Origin: Candidatus Aadella gelida
Lineage (GTDB): Bacteria > Omnitrophota > Gorgyraeia > Tantalellales > Tantalellaceae
Length of the DNA: 38,094 nucleotides
Assembly: GCA_030765205.1 (NCBI GenBank)
Contig: JAVCDB010000075.1
Span: 1-38,094 of the forward strand
Reading direction: 5' to 3'
Numbering within the stretch: the first letter of the stretch is position 1; every line of letters begins with the position of its first letter. The notes under the pieces were generated by a model. It was not told the DNA's origin and did no database searches. It worked only from the letters and a program-made list of their open reading frames with translations. Below are positions 1 to 8,259 of the stretch, piece by piece. The position numbers were made by a program, and so were the translations under genes.

Positions 1-12
1 TCCGCCATAGTT

Positions 13-57
13 TTGCCGGGAGTTCAATAAACAAAAGGACTTCTGGCAATTTTTTTG
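13..57 (+). terminator. Intrinsic terminator of an upstream chromosomal gene
   Basis: Bases 13-25 can pair with 37-49 as a continuous 13-bp stem that includes three G-U pairs, with an 11-base A-rich loop. It is followed by a run of seven T on the plus strand. This is the classic rho-independent form. It implies that a plus-strand gene ends just left of the window, and it marks the native chromosome on the left side of the integrated element. Confidence 0.8.
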
Positions 58-141
58 TAACCCCTATAAAACACTAGTACATACAACATCACTTATCCCC
101 ACTTTACATCAGACAGCATCACTCCTGAAATGTAAATATCC

Positions 142-168
142 GTGCAAAAACGTGAACAAAACGTGAAC
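142..168 (+). repeat. Candidate attL (left direct repeat of the integrated element)
   Basis: The segment reads GTGCA, then AAAACGTGAAC, then AAAACGTGAAC. The 21 bases 147-167 are identical to 29415-29435, and the GTGCA prefix is also shared, with a single-base length difference in the A run. The right copy sits directly behind an integrase gene, as expected of attR. Inside the repeat, ACGTGAA occurs twice at an 11-bp spacing, which is the Pho-box period, so the target appears to be part of the phoB control region. Confidence 0.75.
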
Positions 169-212
169 TTTTTAAACAAAGAATCAAAATAGAACTAGAT
201 TTATGATTTTCC

Positions 213-241
213 TTGGGGCTTAACATCTCGAGTGCTATAAT
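213..241 (+). promoter_or_regulatory. Promoter of the HTH-hsd operon
   Basis: TTGGGG at 213-218 is separated by 17 bp from a perfect TATAAT at 236-241, placing a start near 248. The following bases contain TGTAAC and TGTAAT ten bases apart (242-257). That could be a small operator for the HTH protein encoded next, but the operator is speculative. The ribosome binding site AGGAG (257-261) lies five bases before the ATG at 266. Confidence 0.6.
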
Positions 242-265
242 GTAACAAAATGTAATAGGAGCGAA

Positions 266-454
266 ATGCCTAAAATCAAACCCAAAATTGAACAATTCCT
301 TACAGCCGAAGAAGTCTCAAAAGCGTTTAAATTACATCCATATACCGTTAGACGTCTTTGCAGAGAAAAGAAGATTCCGTGCTTTAAGTTTGGTGGGCAG
401 TGGAGATTTAAAAGGCAAGAGATTTTTAAATGGGCAAAAGAAGGATCTAAATGA
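266..454 (+). CDS. Small HTH (excisionase/MerR-like) DNA-binding protein
   Basis: This 62-aa basic protein is essentially a single winged-helix domain of the HTH_17/excisionase type. The pattern LTAEEVSKAFKLHPYTVRRL forms the helix-turn-helix, and the KFGGQWRF segment is the typical wing. Such proteins act as recombination directionality factors or as small transcription regulators. It overlaps hsdM by 4 bp (ATGA at 451-454), so it is translationally coupled to the restriction operon. A control role over hsd expression is therefore more likely than excision, although it also sits next to attL. A second HTH of the same class lies beside the integrase at the other end. The start is set by AGGAG at 257-261. 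Confidence 0.8.
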   Translation: MPKIKPKIEQFLTAEEVSKAFKLHPYTVRRLCREKKIPCFKFGGQWRFKRQEIFKWAKEGSK

Positions 455-1944
455 ATTCAAGCAAGATAAACTTATCCCAACTTGAGCAGTATTTATCCAA
501 AGCGGCTTGGATATTAAAGGGTCCGGTTGATGCCGCAGATTTCAAAGTATATATATTCCCGCTTCTATTTTTTAAACGTATTTCTGATGTATATGATGAA
601 GAGTATAGGCAGGCATTAGAAGAATCCGGTGGCGATGTAGAATACGCTAGCCTCCCAGAATTTCATCGATTCATTATCCCAGAGGGCTGTCATTGGAATG
701 ATGTGCGGGAAATAACAACAAATGTGGGACAGGCACTTCAGTTTGCCTTTCGTGAAATAGAGAAAGCCAACCAGAAATTCCTATATGGTATTTTTGGTGA
801 TGCCCAATGGACAAATAAAGAACGCCTTTCAGACGAACTTCTCATCAATCTCATAGAACATTTTTCTCAATACAATCTTTCTAACACAAAAGTCGAGCCG
901 GATATATTGGGGCACGCGTATGAATATCTTATTAAGCACTTTGCTGACCTAACCAATAAAAAAGCAGGGGAGTTTTATACTCCGCGTTCAGTAGTCAACT
1001 TGATGGGCAAAATAATTGATGCTAAACCCGGGGAATCAATATACGATCCAGCCTGTGGTACTGGAGGCATGCTGCTGGAATGCATTAATCATCTCCAAGA
1101 AAATAATCAGGATTATAGGACACTCAAAGTGTTTGGGCAGGAAAGAAACCTTACAACCTCCACTATAGCTCGAATGAATATGTTTTTGCATGGAGTTGAA
1201 GATTTTACAATTGTGCGCGATGACACGCTTAGAAACCCGGCATTCTTCAGTGGAGACAATCTTGCTACTTTTGATTGCATTATAGCTAATCCACCTTTTT
1301 CACTTAAAAAATGGGGGGCTAAAGAGTGGGAGAAAGACCCATATGGACGAAATATTGCCGGTGTACCGTCTGATAACAATGCTGATTTAGCTTGGGTTCA
1401 GCACATGGTTAAATCTATGGAATATCCGAATGGGCGTGTTGCTGTTGTGCTTCCCCCGGGAGCACTATTTCGCAAAGGCAAAGAAGGTAAGATTCGTAAA
1501 CAGTTACTCAAGATGGATATTGTTGAGGCCGTAATTGGGCTAGGTTCTAATATATTTTATGGCACACAATTAGCTGCATGTATTTTAGTACTTCGCGCAC
1601 TTAAAAAAGGCGACAACAAGGGTAAAGTGCTTTTTATTGATGCTTCAGATCAAGTGCGCATAGGCAGGGCTCAAAGTTTTCTAGAGAAAGAAAACATTGA
1701 TCGTATTTACAAATGGTATAGAGATTATAAAGACGTTCAGGATTATGCTAAAGTAACAACATTAGAACAAATACTGGAAAACGATTGCGATTTAAATATT
1801 CCTTTTTATGTGGAAAAGAAAATAGAAGACAACCTACCCAGTGTTAATGAGGCTTTGGAAATCTTAAAAGAGGCGTTTGTGGATGTTGTTAAGACGGACA
1901 ATAAAATGAGGGATGAGCTCAAGGAGTTTGGATTGTTGAAATGA
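451..1944 (+). CDS. hsdM: Type I restriction-modification N6-adenine methylase subunit HsdM (first copy)
   Basis: This 497-aa protein is the modification subunit of a type I system. It transfers a methyl group from SAM to adenine N6 at the site chosen by HsdS. An N-terminal helical HsdM domain (about 5-140) precedes the methylase domain. Motif I, DPACGTGGM, starts at D199 and binds SAM; the catalytic NPPF motif is at 280-283. Length is normal for the family. It overlaps the upstream HTH gene and the second hsdM by 4 bp each, so translation of the operon is coupled. The adjacent hsdM is a clear paralogue rather than a copy from a recent duplication (both motifs differ). Whether one or both are used in the complex cannot be told from sequence. 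Confidence 0.95.
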   Translation: MNSSKINLSQLEQYLSKAAWILKGPVDAADFKVYIFPLLFFKRISDVYDEEYRQALEESGGDVEYASLPEFHRFIIPEGCHWNDVREITTNVGQALQFAFREIEKANQKFLYGIFGDAQWTNKERLSDELLINLIEHFSQYNLSNTKVEPDILGHAYEYLIKHFADLTNKKAGEFYTPRSVVNLMGKIIDAKPGESIYDPACGTGGMLLECINHLQENNQDYRTLKVFGQERNLTTSTIARMNMFLHGVEDFTIVRDDTLRNPAFFSGDNLATFDCIIANPPFSLKKWGAKEWEKDPYGRNIAGVPSDNNADLAWVQHMVKSMEYPNGRVAVVLPPGALFRKGKEGKIRKQLLKMDIVEAVIGLGSNIFYGTQLAACILVLRALKKGDNKGKVLFIDASDQVRIGRAQSFLEKENIDRIYKWYRDYKDVQDYAKVTTLEQILENDCDLNIPFYVEKKIEDNLPSVNEALEILKEAFVDVVKTDNKMRDELKEFGLLK

Positions 1945-3413
1945 TTACTCAACAGAAATTAGAAAAATATTTATGGGATGCTGCCACACTCTTGAGAGGG
2001 CTAATTGATGCGGGAGATTATAAGCAGTACATTTTTCCACTTCTATTTTTTAAGCGTATTTGCGATGTTTATGACGAAGAATATGAAACAGCTCTCAAAG
2101 AGTCAAGAGGCGATCTTAAATATGCTGCTTTTGCAGAGAACCATCGGTTTCAAATTCCTAAGAGTGCGCATTGGGAACATGTGCGTGAAAACACAAAAAA
2201 TATGGGGGAAGCGATACAGAAAGCTATGCGTCAAATTGAAAAGGCGAATCCAGATACAGTTTTTGGTATTTTCGGTGATGCACAGTGGACCAATAAGGAT
2301 CGTTTAAGTGATGAAAGCCTTATTAACTTAATAGAGCACTTTTCATCGCAGGTATTGTCTCTCACAAATGTGCCTAATGATGAGCTTGGTCAAGCATATG
2401 AGTTTCTTATAAAGAAATTTGCAGATGATTCAGGCCATACAGCTGCAGAGTTTTACACTAACCGTACAGTTGTTCAACTAATGACTCTCTTGATGGACCC
2501 GAGACCAGGTGAATCGATATATGATCCAACCTGTGGTTCGGGAGGGATGCTTTTGTCGTGTGTAAATAAGCTCAAGGAAGATGTGCAAGAATATCGTTCG
2601 TTAAAACTTTATGGCCAAGAGCTTAATCTTATGACATCAGCTATTGCAAGAATGAATATGTTTTTGCATGGTATTGAGGATTTTAAAATAGTACGAGGGG
2701 ATACATTAAAGCATCCGGCGTTTCTTGAGAAAGATAAACTGAGAAAATTTAACGTCATTCTTGCAAACCCGCCATATTCGATGAAAAGATGGAATAGAGC
2801 CGAGTTTGCAAAAGATCCCTATGGGAGAAACATTTATGGAACTCCATCTCAAGGGTGTGCAGATTATGCTTTTCAGCAACACATTATTGAAAGTCTAGAC
2901 GAAAAAAATGGACGTTGTGCGATCCTTTGGCCTCATGGAATTTTATTCCGTGACGCAGAAGAAAATATGCGTAAAAAAATGATTGAGTCAGATGTAGTCG
3001 AGGCCGTAGTTGGCCTAGGCCCAAATTTATTTTACAATTCACCAATGGAAGCATGTATTCTAATTTGCAATAAAGGGAAGGTACAAACAAGGAAGGGTAG
3101 AATTTTATTTATCAACGCTGCTGACAAAGTCAAAAGAGATAGTGCGTATAGTTATTTAACAGATAGACATATTGAGGAAATTCATAAAGCATTTTCAAAC
3201 TACAAAAATGTTGAATGTTTCACGAAAATAGTTCAGATCGAAAAGATTCTTTCTAATAACGGTAATTTAAGTATACCACTATATTTAGCCAGTGAGGGTA
3301 TAGCAAATAACAGTGAAAAAGTAGAATTAAAAGATTTGATCAATGTTTGGGACAAAAGTAGCAATATTTTAAAAAAAGGTTTCGAGGCATTTTTTGAGAG
3401 GGTTAAGGAATAA
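1941..3413 (+). CDS. hsdM: Type I restriction-modification methylase subunit HsdM (second, tandem copy)
   Basis: This 490-aa second HsdM is collinear with the preceding one along its whole length (for example FGDAQWTNK and ARMNMFLHG are shared). It has diverged: motif I is DPTCGSGGM (from D195) and the catalytic motif is NPPY (276-279). Both key motifs are intact, so this is not an obvious pseudogene. A typical type I methylase is M2S1 from a single hsdM. Two different M subunits in one operon suggest an M1-M2-S heterocomplex, or one subunit with a specialised non-catalytic or regulatory role. The start ATG at 1941 overlaps the previous stop (ATGA). Confidence 0.95.
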   Translation: MITQQKLEKYLWDAATLLRGLIDAGDYKQYIFPLLFFKRICDVYDEEYETALKESRGDLKYAAFAENHRFQIPKSAHWEHVRENTKNMGEAIQKAMRQIEKANPDTVFGIFGDAQWTNKDRLSDESLINLIEHFSSQVLSLTNVPNDELGQAYEFLIKKFADDSGHTAAEFYTNRTVVQLMTLLMDPRPGESIYDPTCGSGGMLLSCVNKLKEDVQEYRSLKLYGQELNLMTSAIARMNMFLHGIEDFKIVRGDTLKHPAFLEKDKLRKFNVILANPPYSMKRWNRAEFAKDPYGRNIYGTPSQGCADYAFQQHIIESLDEKNGRCAILWPHGILFRDAEENMRKKMIESDVVEAVVGLGPNLFYNSPMEACILICNKGKVQTRKGRILFINAADKVKRDSAYSYLTDRHIEEIHKAFSNYKNVECFTKIVQIEKILSNNGNLSIPLYLASEGIANNSEKVELKDLINVWDKSSNILKKGFEAFFERVKE

Positions 3414-3414
3414 C

Positions 3415-4629
3415 GTGCTTAAAATTAAAAAGACAAATTGGGAAAAACACGTGTTTAGTGATATAGCGGTTAATATTTCTGAACGTGTAGATCCTATGAA
3501 TACTGATTTAGAAATCTATGTTGGGCTTGAGCACATTGATGGGGAAATGATTCATCTTAAACGATTGGGCAAAAAGAGCGATGTAAAAGGGACAAAATTA
3601 AGATGTTATCCGGGGGATGTCATTTTTGGCAGAAGGCGTGCCTATCTAAGAAAAGCAGCTCTTGTGGACTTTAATGGGTTTTGTTCTGCTCATTCTTTGG
3701 TTTTGAGGGCAAACCCTGATGTTATCCATCCAAGACTTTTTCCTTTCTTTTTACATTCCAATGTTTTCATGGACAGGGCTGTTAAAATATCTGTGGGGTC
3801 TTTATCCCCGACAATTAATTGGGGAACACTGAAGGAGCAACAGTTTCATTTACCGCCAAAAGAGAAACAAAGCCAATTAGCAGAATTTCTTTGGAGTTCA
3901 ACTCAAGTAATTGATAAAACTTATGAATTGAGAAAGAAAAACGATATTTTTACCAATGTAGCTCTGAAATCTTTACTTTTAGGACAAGAAAGCAATGAAA
4001 AGGGTGAATTAAAGCATATTTCTAGGATAGGGGACATCCCTAAAGACTGGACAGTGGTTACAATGTCTTCGGTCTTTGATCGAATAGTTCAGAAAAATAA
4101 AAATCTGGAATCTGATAATGTTCTTACAATTTCAGCGCAACAGGGGTTAGTTAATCAAGAAGAGTACTTCACAAGAAAAATTGCAAGCAAAAATCTTAAG
4201 GGGTACTATCTTATATCAGAAGGAGAATTCGTCTATAACAAAAGCTATTCTGAGGGATTTCCAGCGGGAGTAATTAAATCTCTAGATAAATATAAAAAAG
4301 GGGTAGTTTCCCCATTGTATATTTGCTTTAAGCCTAAAGAATCCAGCGAACTGAATGTTTATTACAAACATTTATTCAACTTTGGGTTTTTGAATCAGCA
4401 GATATTATCGATTGCCAAGGAAGGAGCTAGGAATCATGGCTTGCTGAACGTTAGCGCCAATGATTTTTTTAATCTAAAAATTCCACTTCCTTGTGAGGGA
4501 TTTATTTCAAGCGTGCTAGAAAAAATTGATAGCATCTTCTTGAATGGAAAAATAATTGATGAGTATTATAAAGCAAATAAAGAACTGAATAAAAGTTTGA
4601 TAAACCAAATATTTGATTATGATGTTTAA
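3415..4629 (+). CDS. hsdS: Type I restriction specificity subunit HsdS
   Basis: This 404-aa protein has the two-half design of HsdS: one target-recognition domain in the first ~150 residues, a conserved helical spacer (around LAEFLWSSTQVIDKTYELRK), a second recognition domain, and a C-terminal helix. It reads the two halves of a bipartite DNA target and holds the M and R subunits. I chose the GTG at 3415 because AAGGA lies seven bases upstream, just after the hsdM stop. An in-frame TTG at 3394 would overlap hsdM by 20 bp and has no such site. Its end overlaps the start of the small hsdR-like fragment. Confidence 0.9.
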   Translation: MLKIKKTNWEKHVFSDIAVNISERVDPMNTDLEIYVGLEHIDGEMIHLKRLGKKSDVKGTKLRCYPGDVIFGRRRAYLRKAALVDFNGFCSAHSLVLRANPDVIHPRLFPFFLHSNVFMDRAVKISVGSLSPTINWGTLKEQQFHLPPKEKQSQLAEFLWSSTQVIDKTYELRKKNDIFTNVALKSLLLGQESNEKGELKHISRIGDIPKDWTVVTMSSVFDRIVQKNKNLESDNVLTISAQQGLVNQEEYFTRKIASKNLKGYYLISEGEFVYNKSYSEGFPAGVIKSLDKYKKGVVSPLYICFKPKESSELNVYYKHLFNFGFLNQQILSIAKEGARNHGLLNVSANDFFNLKIPLPCEGFISSVLEKIDSIFLNGKIIDEYYKANKELNKSLINQIFDYDV

Positions 4630-4831
4630 CAAGCAAAATACAATTGAAGAATATGTTATTTCTAAACTGTCCGCCAAAGGGGAATACATTCCAGCAGACC
4701 AGTTATCTAGAGATGAGAGAGATGTCTTTGTCGAGGGACTCTTAAAGAAGTCCCCAATGAGGATCAATCCCGAAATCAACTTGATGCCGGAGAGGGCAGA
4801 TGAAGTGATTTATAAAAGAAAGGAAGATTAA
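4619..4831 (+). CDS. Truncated HsdR N-terminal copy (remnant ORF)
   Basis: This ~70-aa ORF matches the first ~65 residues of the full HsdR encoded at 5277 (shared NTIEEYVISKLS, VEGLLKKS, RINPEI, MPERADEVIYK) and then stops. It holds only the start of the HsdR N-terminal region and none of the nuclease residues, so it cannot restrict DNA. DNA identity between the two copies looks like only 70-75% by eye, so this is an old or horizontally acquired copy rather than a fresh duplication. It overlaps the end of hsdS (start at 4619 or 4622), and its stop overlaps the next ATG (TAATG at 4829-4833). Either it is a recombination scar or a small expressed peptide; I cannot decide. Confidence 0.7.
   Translation: MMFNKQNTIEEYVISKLSAKGEYIPADQLSRDERDVFVEGLLKKSPMRINPEINLMPERADEVIYKRKED
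4622..4819 (+). repeat. Diverged direct repeat, first copy of the hsdR 5' end
   Basis: This stretch aligns without gaps to 5280-5477, the beginning of hsdR. The two copies bracket one small gene (4831-5280). Identity ends abruptly after GAAGTGATTTA, which defines a clear break point. The divergence argues against a recent insertion duplication. Confidence 0.7.
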
Positions 4832-5280
4832 TGAGTTCAACACAAGACTGGTTAACATTATGTGCAGTAATAGTTGCTCTTTTTGGACCGTATATTTATG
4901 ATTATTTTAAAAATAGGAATTTAGAATCTAAGCACGATAAAACATTAATCTGCGTTATTAATGATTTTATATCAGACCTCGAAAGGATTTTGAAAGTTCG
5001 GAATACGGGAAAAACTAAAGATTCTGATAAGGTGATTTTTGACGAAACATCACGAAGTGAAATGGCTGGATATATGAAAATATTCGAGACGTTGATACTT
5101 AATAACTATCAGTTGAGTAAGAATAGTCATTTGCGAGTTATATTTTTTTCTCATTTCCAGAAGAATATGCTTACGATATCCGAAAGGACAGTGGATAATC
5201 AAAACGGGCATTTGACTGTTGCAACGGTTAAAAAATTACTTACACATGCTGAGGAAGCTAAAAAAAAGGGTAAATCATGA
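4831..5280 (+). CDS. Small membrane-anchored protein of unknown function between hsdR fragments
   Basis: This 149-aa protein has one N-terminal membrane segment (about residues 5-24, LTLCAVIVALFGPYIYDYF) followed by a soluble, mostly helical and charged tail. The predicted topology puts most of the protein in the cytoplasm. I recognise no family. It is coupled at both ends: its ATG overlaps the stop of the hsdR remnant, and its TGA overlaps the ATG of hsdR (5277-5280). It therefore belongs to the hsd operon and may be an inserted accessory gene, such as a regulator or a membrane partner of the restriction complex. That role is a guess from position. Confidence 0.75.
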   Translation: MSSTQDWLTLCAVIVALFGPYIYDYFKNRNLESKHDKTLICVINDFISDLERILKVRNTGKTKDSDKVIFDETSRSEMAGYMKIFETLILNNYQLSKNSHLRVIFFSHFQKNMLTISERTVDNQNGHLTVATVKKLLTHAEEAKKKGKS

Positions 5281-8192
5281 TTTTTAACGAACAAAATACA
5301 ATTGAAGAATATGTAATTTCGAAGCTCTCCAGTAAATGGAAATACATAGCATCTGATCAATTAGGTAGGAACGAAAGCGATGTGCTTGTGGAGGGGCTGT
5401 TAAAGAAATCACTCATGCGCATAAACCCTGAAATAAGAATGATGCCGGAACGGGCAGATGAAGTGATTTACAAGTTGAGAGCAATTCTTATATCAGTACG
5501 CGAAGTCGGACTTGTTCGGGCAAACGAAGAATTCACTAAATGGCTTCAAGGTGACAAGACGATGCCATTTGGTGAAAATAATCAACATGTTCCAGTGCGG
5601 TTAATAGATATTGAAGATGCGGAGAACAATACGTATATAGTTACCAATCAATATAAAGTGACAAGAGGCTTAACAAAGATACCGGATATGGTTCTTTTGA
5701 TTAACGGCATACCAGTTATTGTTGGTGAATTTAAGACGCCTGTTAGACCAGCGATATCATGGCTGGATGGAGCGGTGCAGATTCACGATGATTATGAAAA
5801 TAGTATTCCAGAGCTTTTTGTGCCAAATATCTTTTCTTTTGCTACTGAAGGCAAAACATTCAGGTACGGGTCTATTCGTATGCCGCTCGAGATATGGGGG
5901 CCATGGAGGGATGAAACAAAGGAAAATAAGGCATTAGTGGAGCTGTTCGGGCTAAAGGAAGTCGAGATTGCGGTTGAATCTATGCTTGATCCGGAAGTAG
6001 TAATAGATATCCTTGAGCATTTCATTATTTTCGCTACAGATAAGAAAAATAGACGAATTAAAATCATTGCACGATATCAGCAATATGAAGGGACAAATCT
6101 GATTGTTGAACGAGTAAAAAAAGGCATCGTTAAGCAAGGGCTTATCTGGCATTTTCAAGGTTCAGGGAAATCACTTCTTATGGTCTTTACTGCACAGAAA
6201 TTGCGTAGTGCGCCTGAACTTAAAAGTCCGACAGTGCTCATAATCGTTGATAGAATTGATCTGGACACACAGATCACCTCGACATTCAATGCCAGCGATG
6301 TGCCGAACATTGTAGCGACGGACAGCCGGGAAGAATTACAAAGGCTCTTAAAGCAGGATACCCGAAAAATCATTATTACGATGATGCATAAATTTGCTGA
6401 AGCAGATGGTGTTTTAAATGACAGGGATAATATTATTGCCCTTGTTGATGAAGCTCATAGGACTCAGGAAGGTGATTTAGGTAGGAAGTTACGAGACGCA
6501 CTTCCGAGTGCGTTTTTCTTTGGGTTAACAGGTACTCCTATTAATAAACGTGATAGAAATACGTTTCGCGCCTTTAGCTCAGAGGAAGACTTAAGCGGGT
6601 ATTTATCGCGCTATTCTTTTGAAGATTCTTTGAGGGATAAGGCTACGCTACCGCTTCATTTCGAACCACGTCTTTTGGATGTGCATGTGGACAAAGAAAT
6701 CATTGATGCTGAGTTTAGTGCCATGACAGAAACATTATCGGAAGAACAGCGTACGCAGTTAGTAAAAAAGGCCGCGCAGATGTCCGCGTTTTTAAAATCA
6801 CCGGAACGCGTGAGAAAAATCGTTGAGGATATTGTTCAACATTTTAACGATAAGGTTGACCCTCAAGGACTTAAGGCGCAGATTGTATGTCCTGATCGGC
6901 TTGCATGCGATCAATATAAAAAGGAGCTTGATAAAATCATTTCACCCGATGAAAGTGTAGTCGTTATCTCAATAAACCATACGGATGATGACGATTTTAA
7001 ACGAAAGTATAGAATGGATAGGGATGAGCAGGAAAAGACTTTAGATCGTTTTCGTGACCCCATAGATCCTTTGAAGTTTGTTATTGTAACATCAAAGCTC
7101 TTAACGGGGTTTGATGCTCCTATATTGCAAGCTATGTACTTGGATAAAGCCATGAAGGACCATAATCTTTTGCAGGCGATATGTCGTACTAACAGGGTTT
7201 ATAAAGATAAGACGCATGGACTAATTGTGGATTATTATGGCGTTTTTGATAATGTTGCTAAGGCATTAGAGTTTGACGAGCAATCAGTTCGCCACGTTAT
7301 CACGAATATTGGTAGTTTAAAAGAGCAACTGAAAGTGGCTATTGCCTTATGCGTTACACATTTCCCAAATGTAGATAGGGGTGTTGAGGGGTATGAGGGT
7401 CTTTTGCTAGCTCAAGAATGTGTTAATACAAACACCAAAAGAGACGCTTTCGCTAAAGATTATAGCTATTTATCAAAACTCTGGGAAGCGTTGTCCCCAG
7501 ATTCTATTTTGAATGTTTATGAAAAAGACTATAGCTGGCTCACGAAAGTATATGAATCAGTGAAACCCCCATCGGGAGACACCGGACGTTTGCTTTGGCA
7601 TGCCTTAGGTGCTCAAACAATGAAATTAATCCATGAGCATATTCATGTAGAAAAAATCAGCGATGATCTAGAAAAGATCATTTTAGATGTGGATGTTGTT
7701 GAAGACTTGATGAAGGCTAAAGATGATAAGAAAACGAAGCTTATAGAAATAGAGATAGTAAATCGTCTTCGCAAAAATAAAGGGAAACCCAAATTCGAGG
7801 AACTAGGGAAGCGGCTTGAAGACCTTCGAGACAAAGCGGAACGTGGCTTAATTAACAGCGTTGATCTTTTGAAGCATTTGATAGATTTGGCAAAAGATAT
7901 TGTTGCAGCTGAAAAGGAAGTTGAAACTGAGCACGAACGCAAAGGTGCAAAATCAGCTCTCACCGAATTGTTTTTAGAAACGAGAACAGATCAGACTCCA
8001 GCTATTGTTGAACGCATAGTTAATGATATCGATGAAATTGTTAAAGTTGTCCGCTTCCCAGGCTGGCAATCAACCGCAGCCGGTGAACGTGAAGTAAAGA
8101 AAGCACTAAGAAAGACTTTGTTGAAATATAAACTTCACGCAGATCAAGAACTGTTTGATAGGGCGTATGGGTATATAAGGGAGTATTATTGA
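5277..8192 (+). CDS. hsdR: Type I restriction endonuclease / translocase subunit HsdR
   Basis: This 971-aa motor and nuclease subunit acts with M and S to translocate and cut DNA lacking the host methylation. The nuclease PD-ExK residues are visible as PD at 136-137 and E151-F-K153 (VGEFKTP). The superfamily 2 helicase motor follows, with Walker A QGSGKS (G295-S299), DEAH at 391-394, GLTGTP soon after, and motif VI around ICRTNRVY. The C-terminal helical region binds the methylase. All catalytic motifs are intact and the length is usual, so the enzyme looks functional. The start overlaps the preceding membrane-protein gene by 4 bp. The first 66 codons have a diverged second copy at 4622-4819. 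Confidence 0.95.
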   Translation: MIFNEQNTIEEYVISKLSSKWKYIASDQLGRNESDVLVEGLLKKSLMRINPEIRMMPERADEVIYKLRAILISVREVGLVRANEEFTKWLQGDKTMPFGENNQHVPVRLIDIEDAENNTYIVTNQYKVTRGLTKIPDMVLLINGIPVIVGEFKTPVRPAISWLDGAVQIHDDYENSIPELFVPNIFSFATEGKTFRYGSIRMPLEIWGPWRDETKENKALVELFGLKEVEIAVESMLDPEVVIDILEHFIIFATDKKNRRIKIIARYQQYEGTNLIVERVKKGIVKQGLIWHFQGSGKSLLMVFTAQKLRSAPELKSPTVLIIVDRIDLDTQITSTFNASDVPNIVATDSREELQRLLKQDTRKIIITMMHKFAEADGVLNDRDNIIALVDEAHRTQEGDLGRKLRDALPSAFFFGLTGTPINKRDRNTFRAFSSEEDLSGYLSRYSFEDSLRDKATLPLHFEPRLLDVHVDKEIIDAEFSAMTETLSEEQRTQLVKKAAQMSAFLKSPERVRKIVEDIVQHFNDKVDPQGLKAQIVCPDRLACDQYKKELDKIISPDESVVVISINHTDDDDFKRKYRMDRDEQEKTLDRFRDPIDPLKFVIVTSKLLTGFDAPILQAMYLDKAMKDHNLLQAICRTNRVYKDKTHGLIVDYYGVFDNVAKALEFDEQSVRHVITNIGSLKEQLKVAIALCVTHFPNVDRGVEGYEGLLLAQECVNTNTKRDAFAKDYSYLSKLWEALSPDSILNVYEKDYSWLTKVYESVKPPSGDTGRLLWHALGAQTMKLIHEHIHVEKISDDLEKIILDVDVVEDLMKAKDDKKTKLIEIEIVNRLRKNKGKPKFEELGKRLEDLRDKAERGLINSVDLLKHLIDLAKDIVAAEKEVETEHERKGAKSALTELFLETRTDQTPAIVERIVNDIDEIVKVVRFPGWQSTAAGEREVKKALRKTLLKYKLHADQELFDRAYGYIREYY

Positions 8193-8259
8193 TAAAGTGT
8201 ATGATAGGAATAGAATGGTTTTACAAGACGTTTAGCAAGAATTAATAGGAGTTATATTT

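Noticed and set aside
38-54. TCTGGCAATT near the window start resembles the reverse complement of the 26-bp repeat (AATTGCCAGA) and might be another copy or an att site
   Set aside because: The shared 10 bases are part of the 3' arm of a clear intrinsic terminator, and the match does not extend on either side.
4619-5280. hsdR 5' duplication as a target-site duplication of a recent insertion
   Set aside because: The two copies differ by roughly a quarter of their bases by eye, and the duplicated length (~198 bp) is far too long for a transposon target duplication. No transposase is present.
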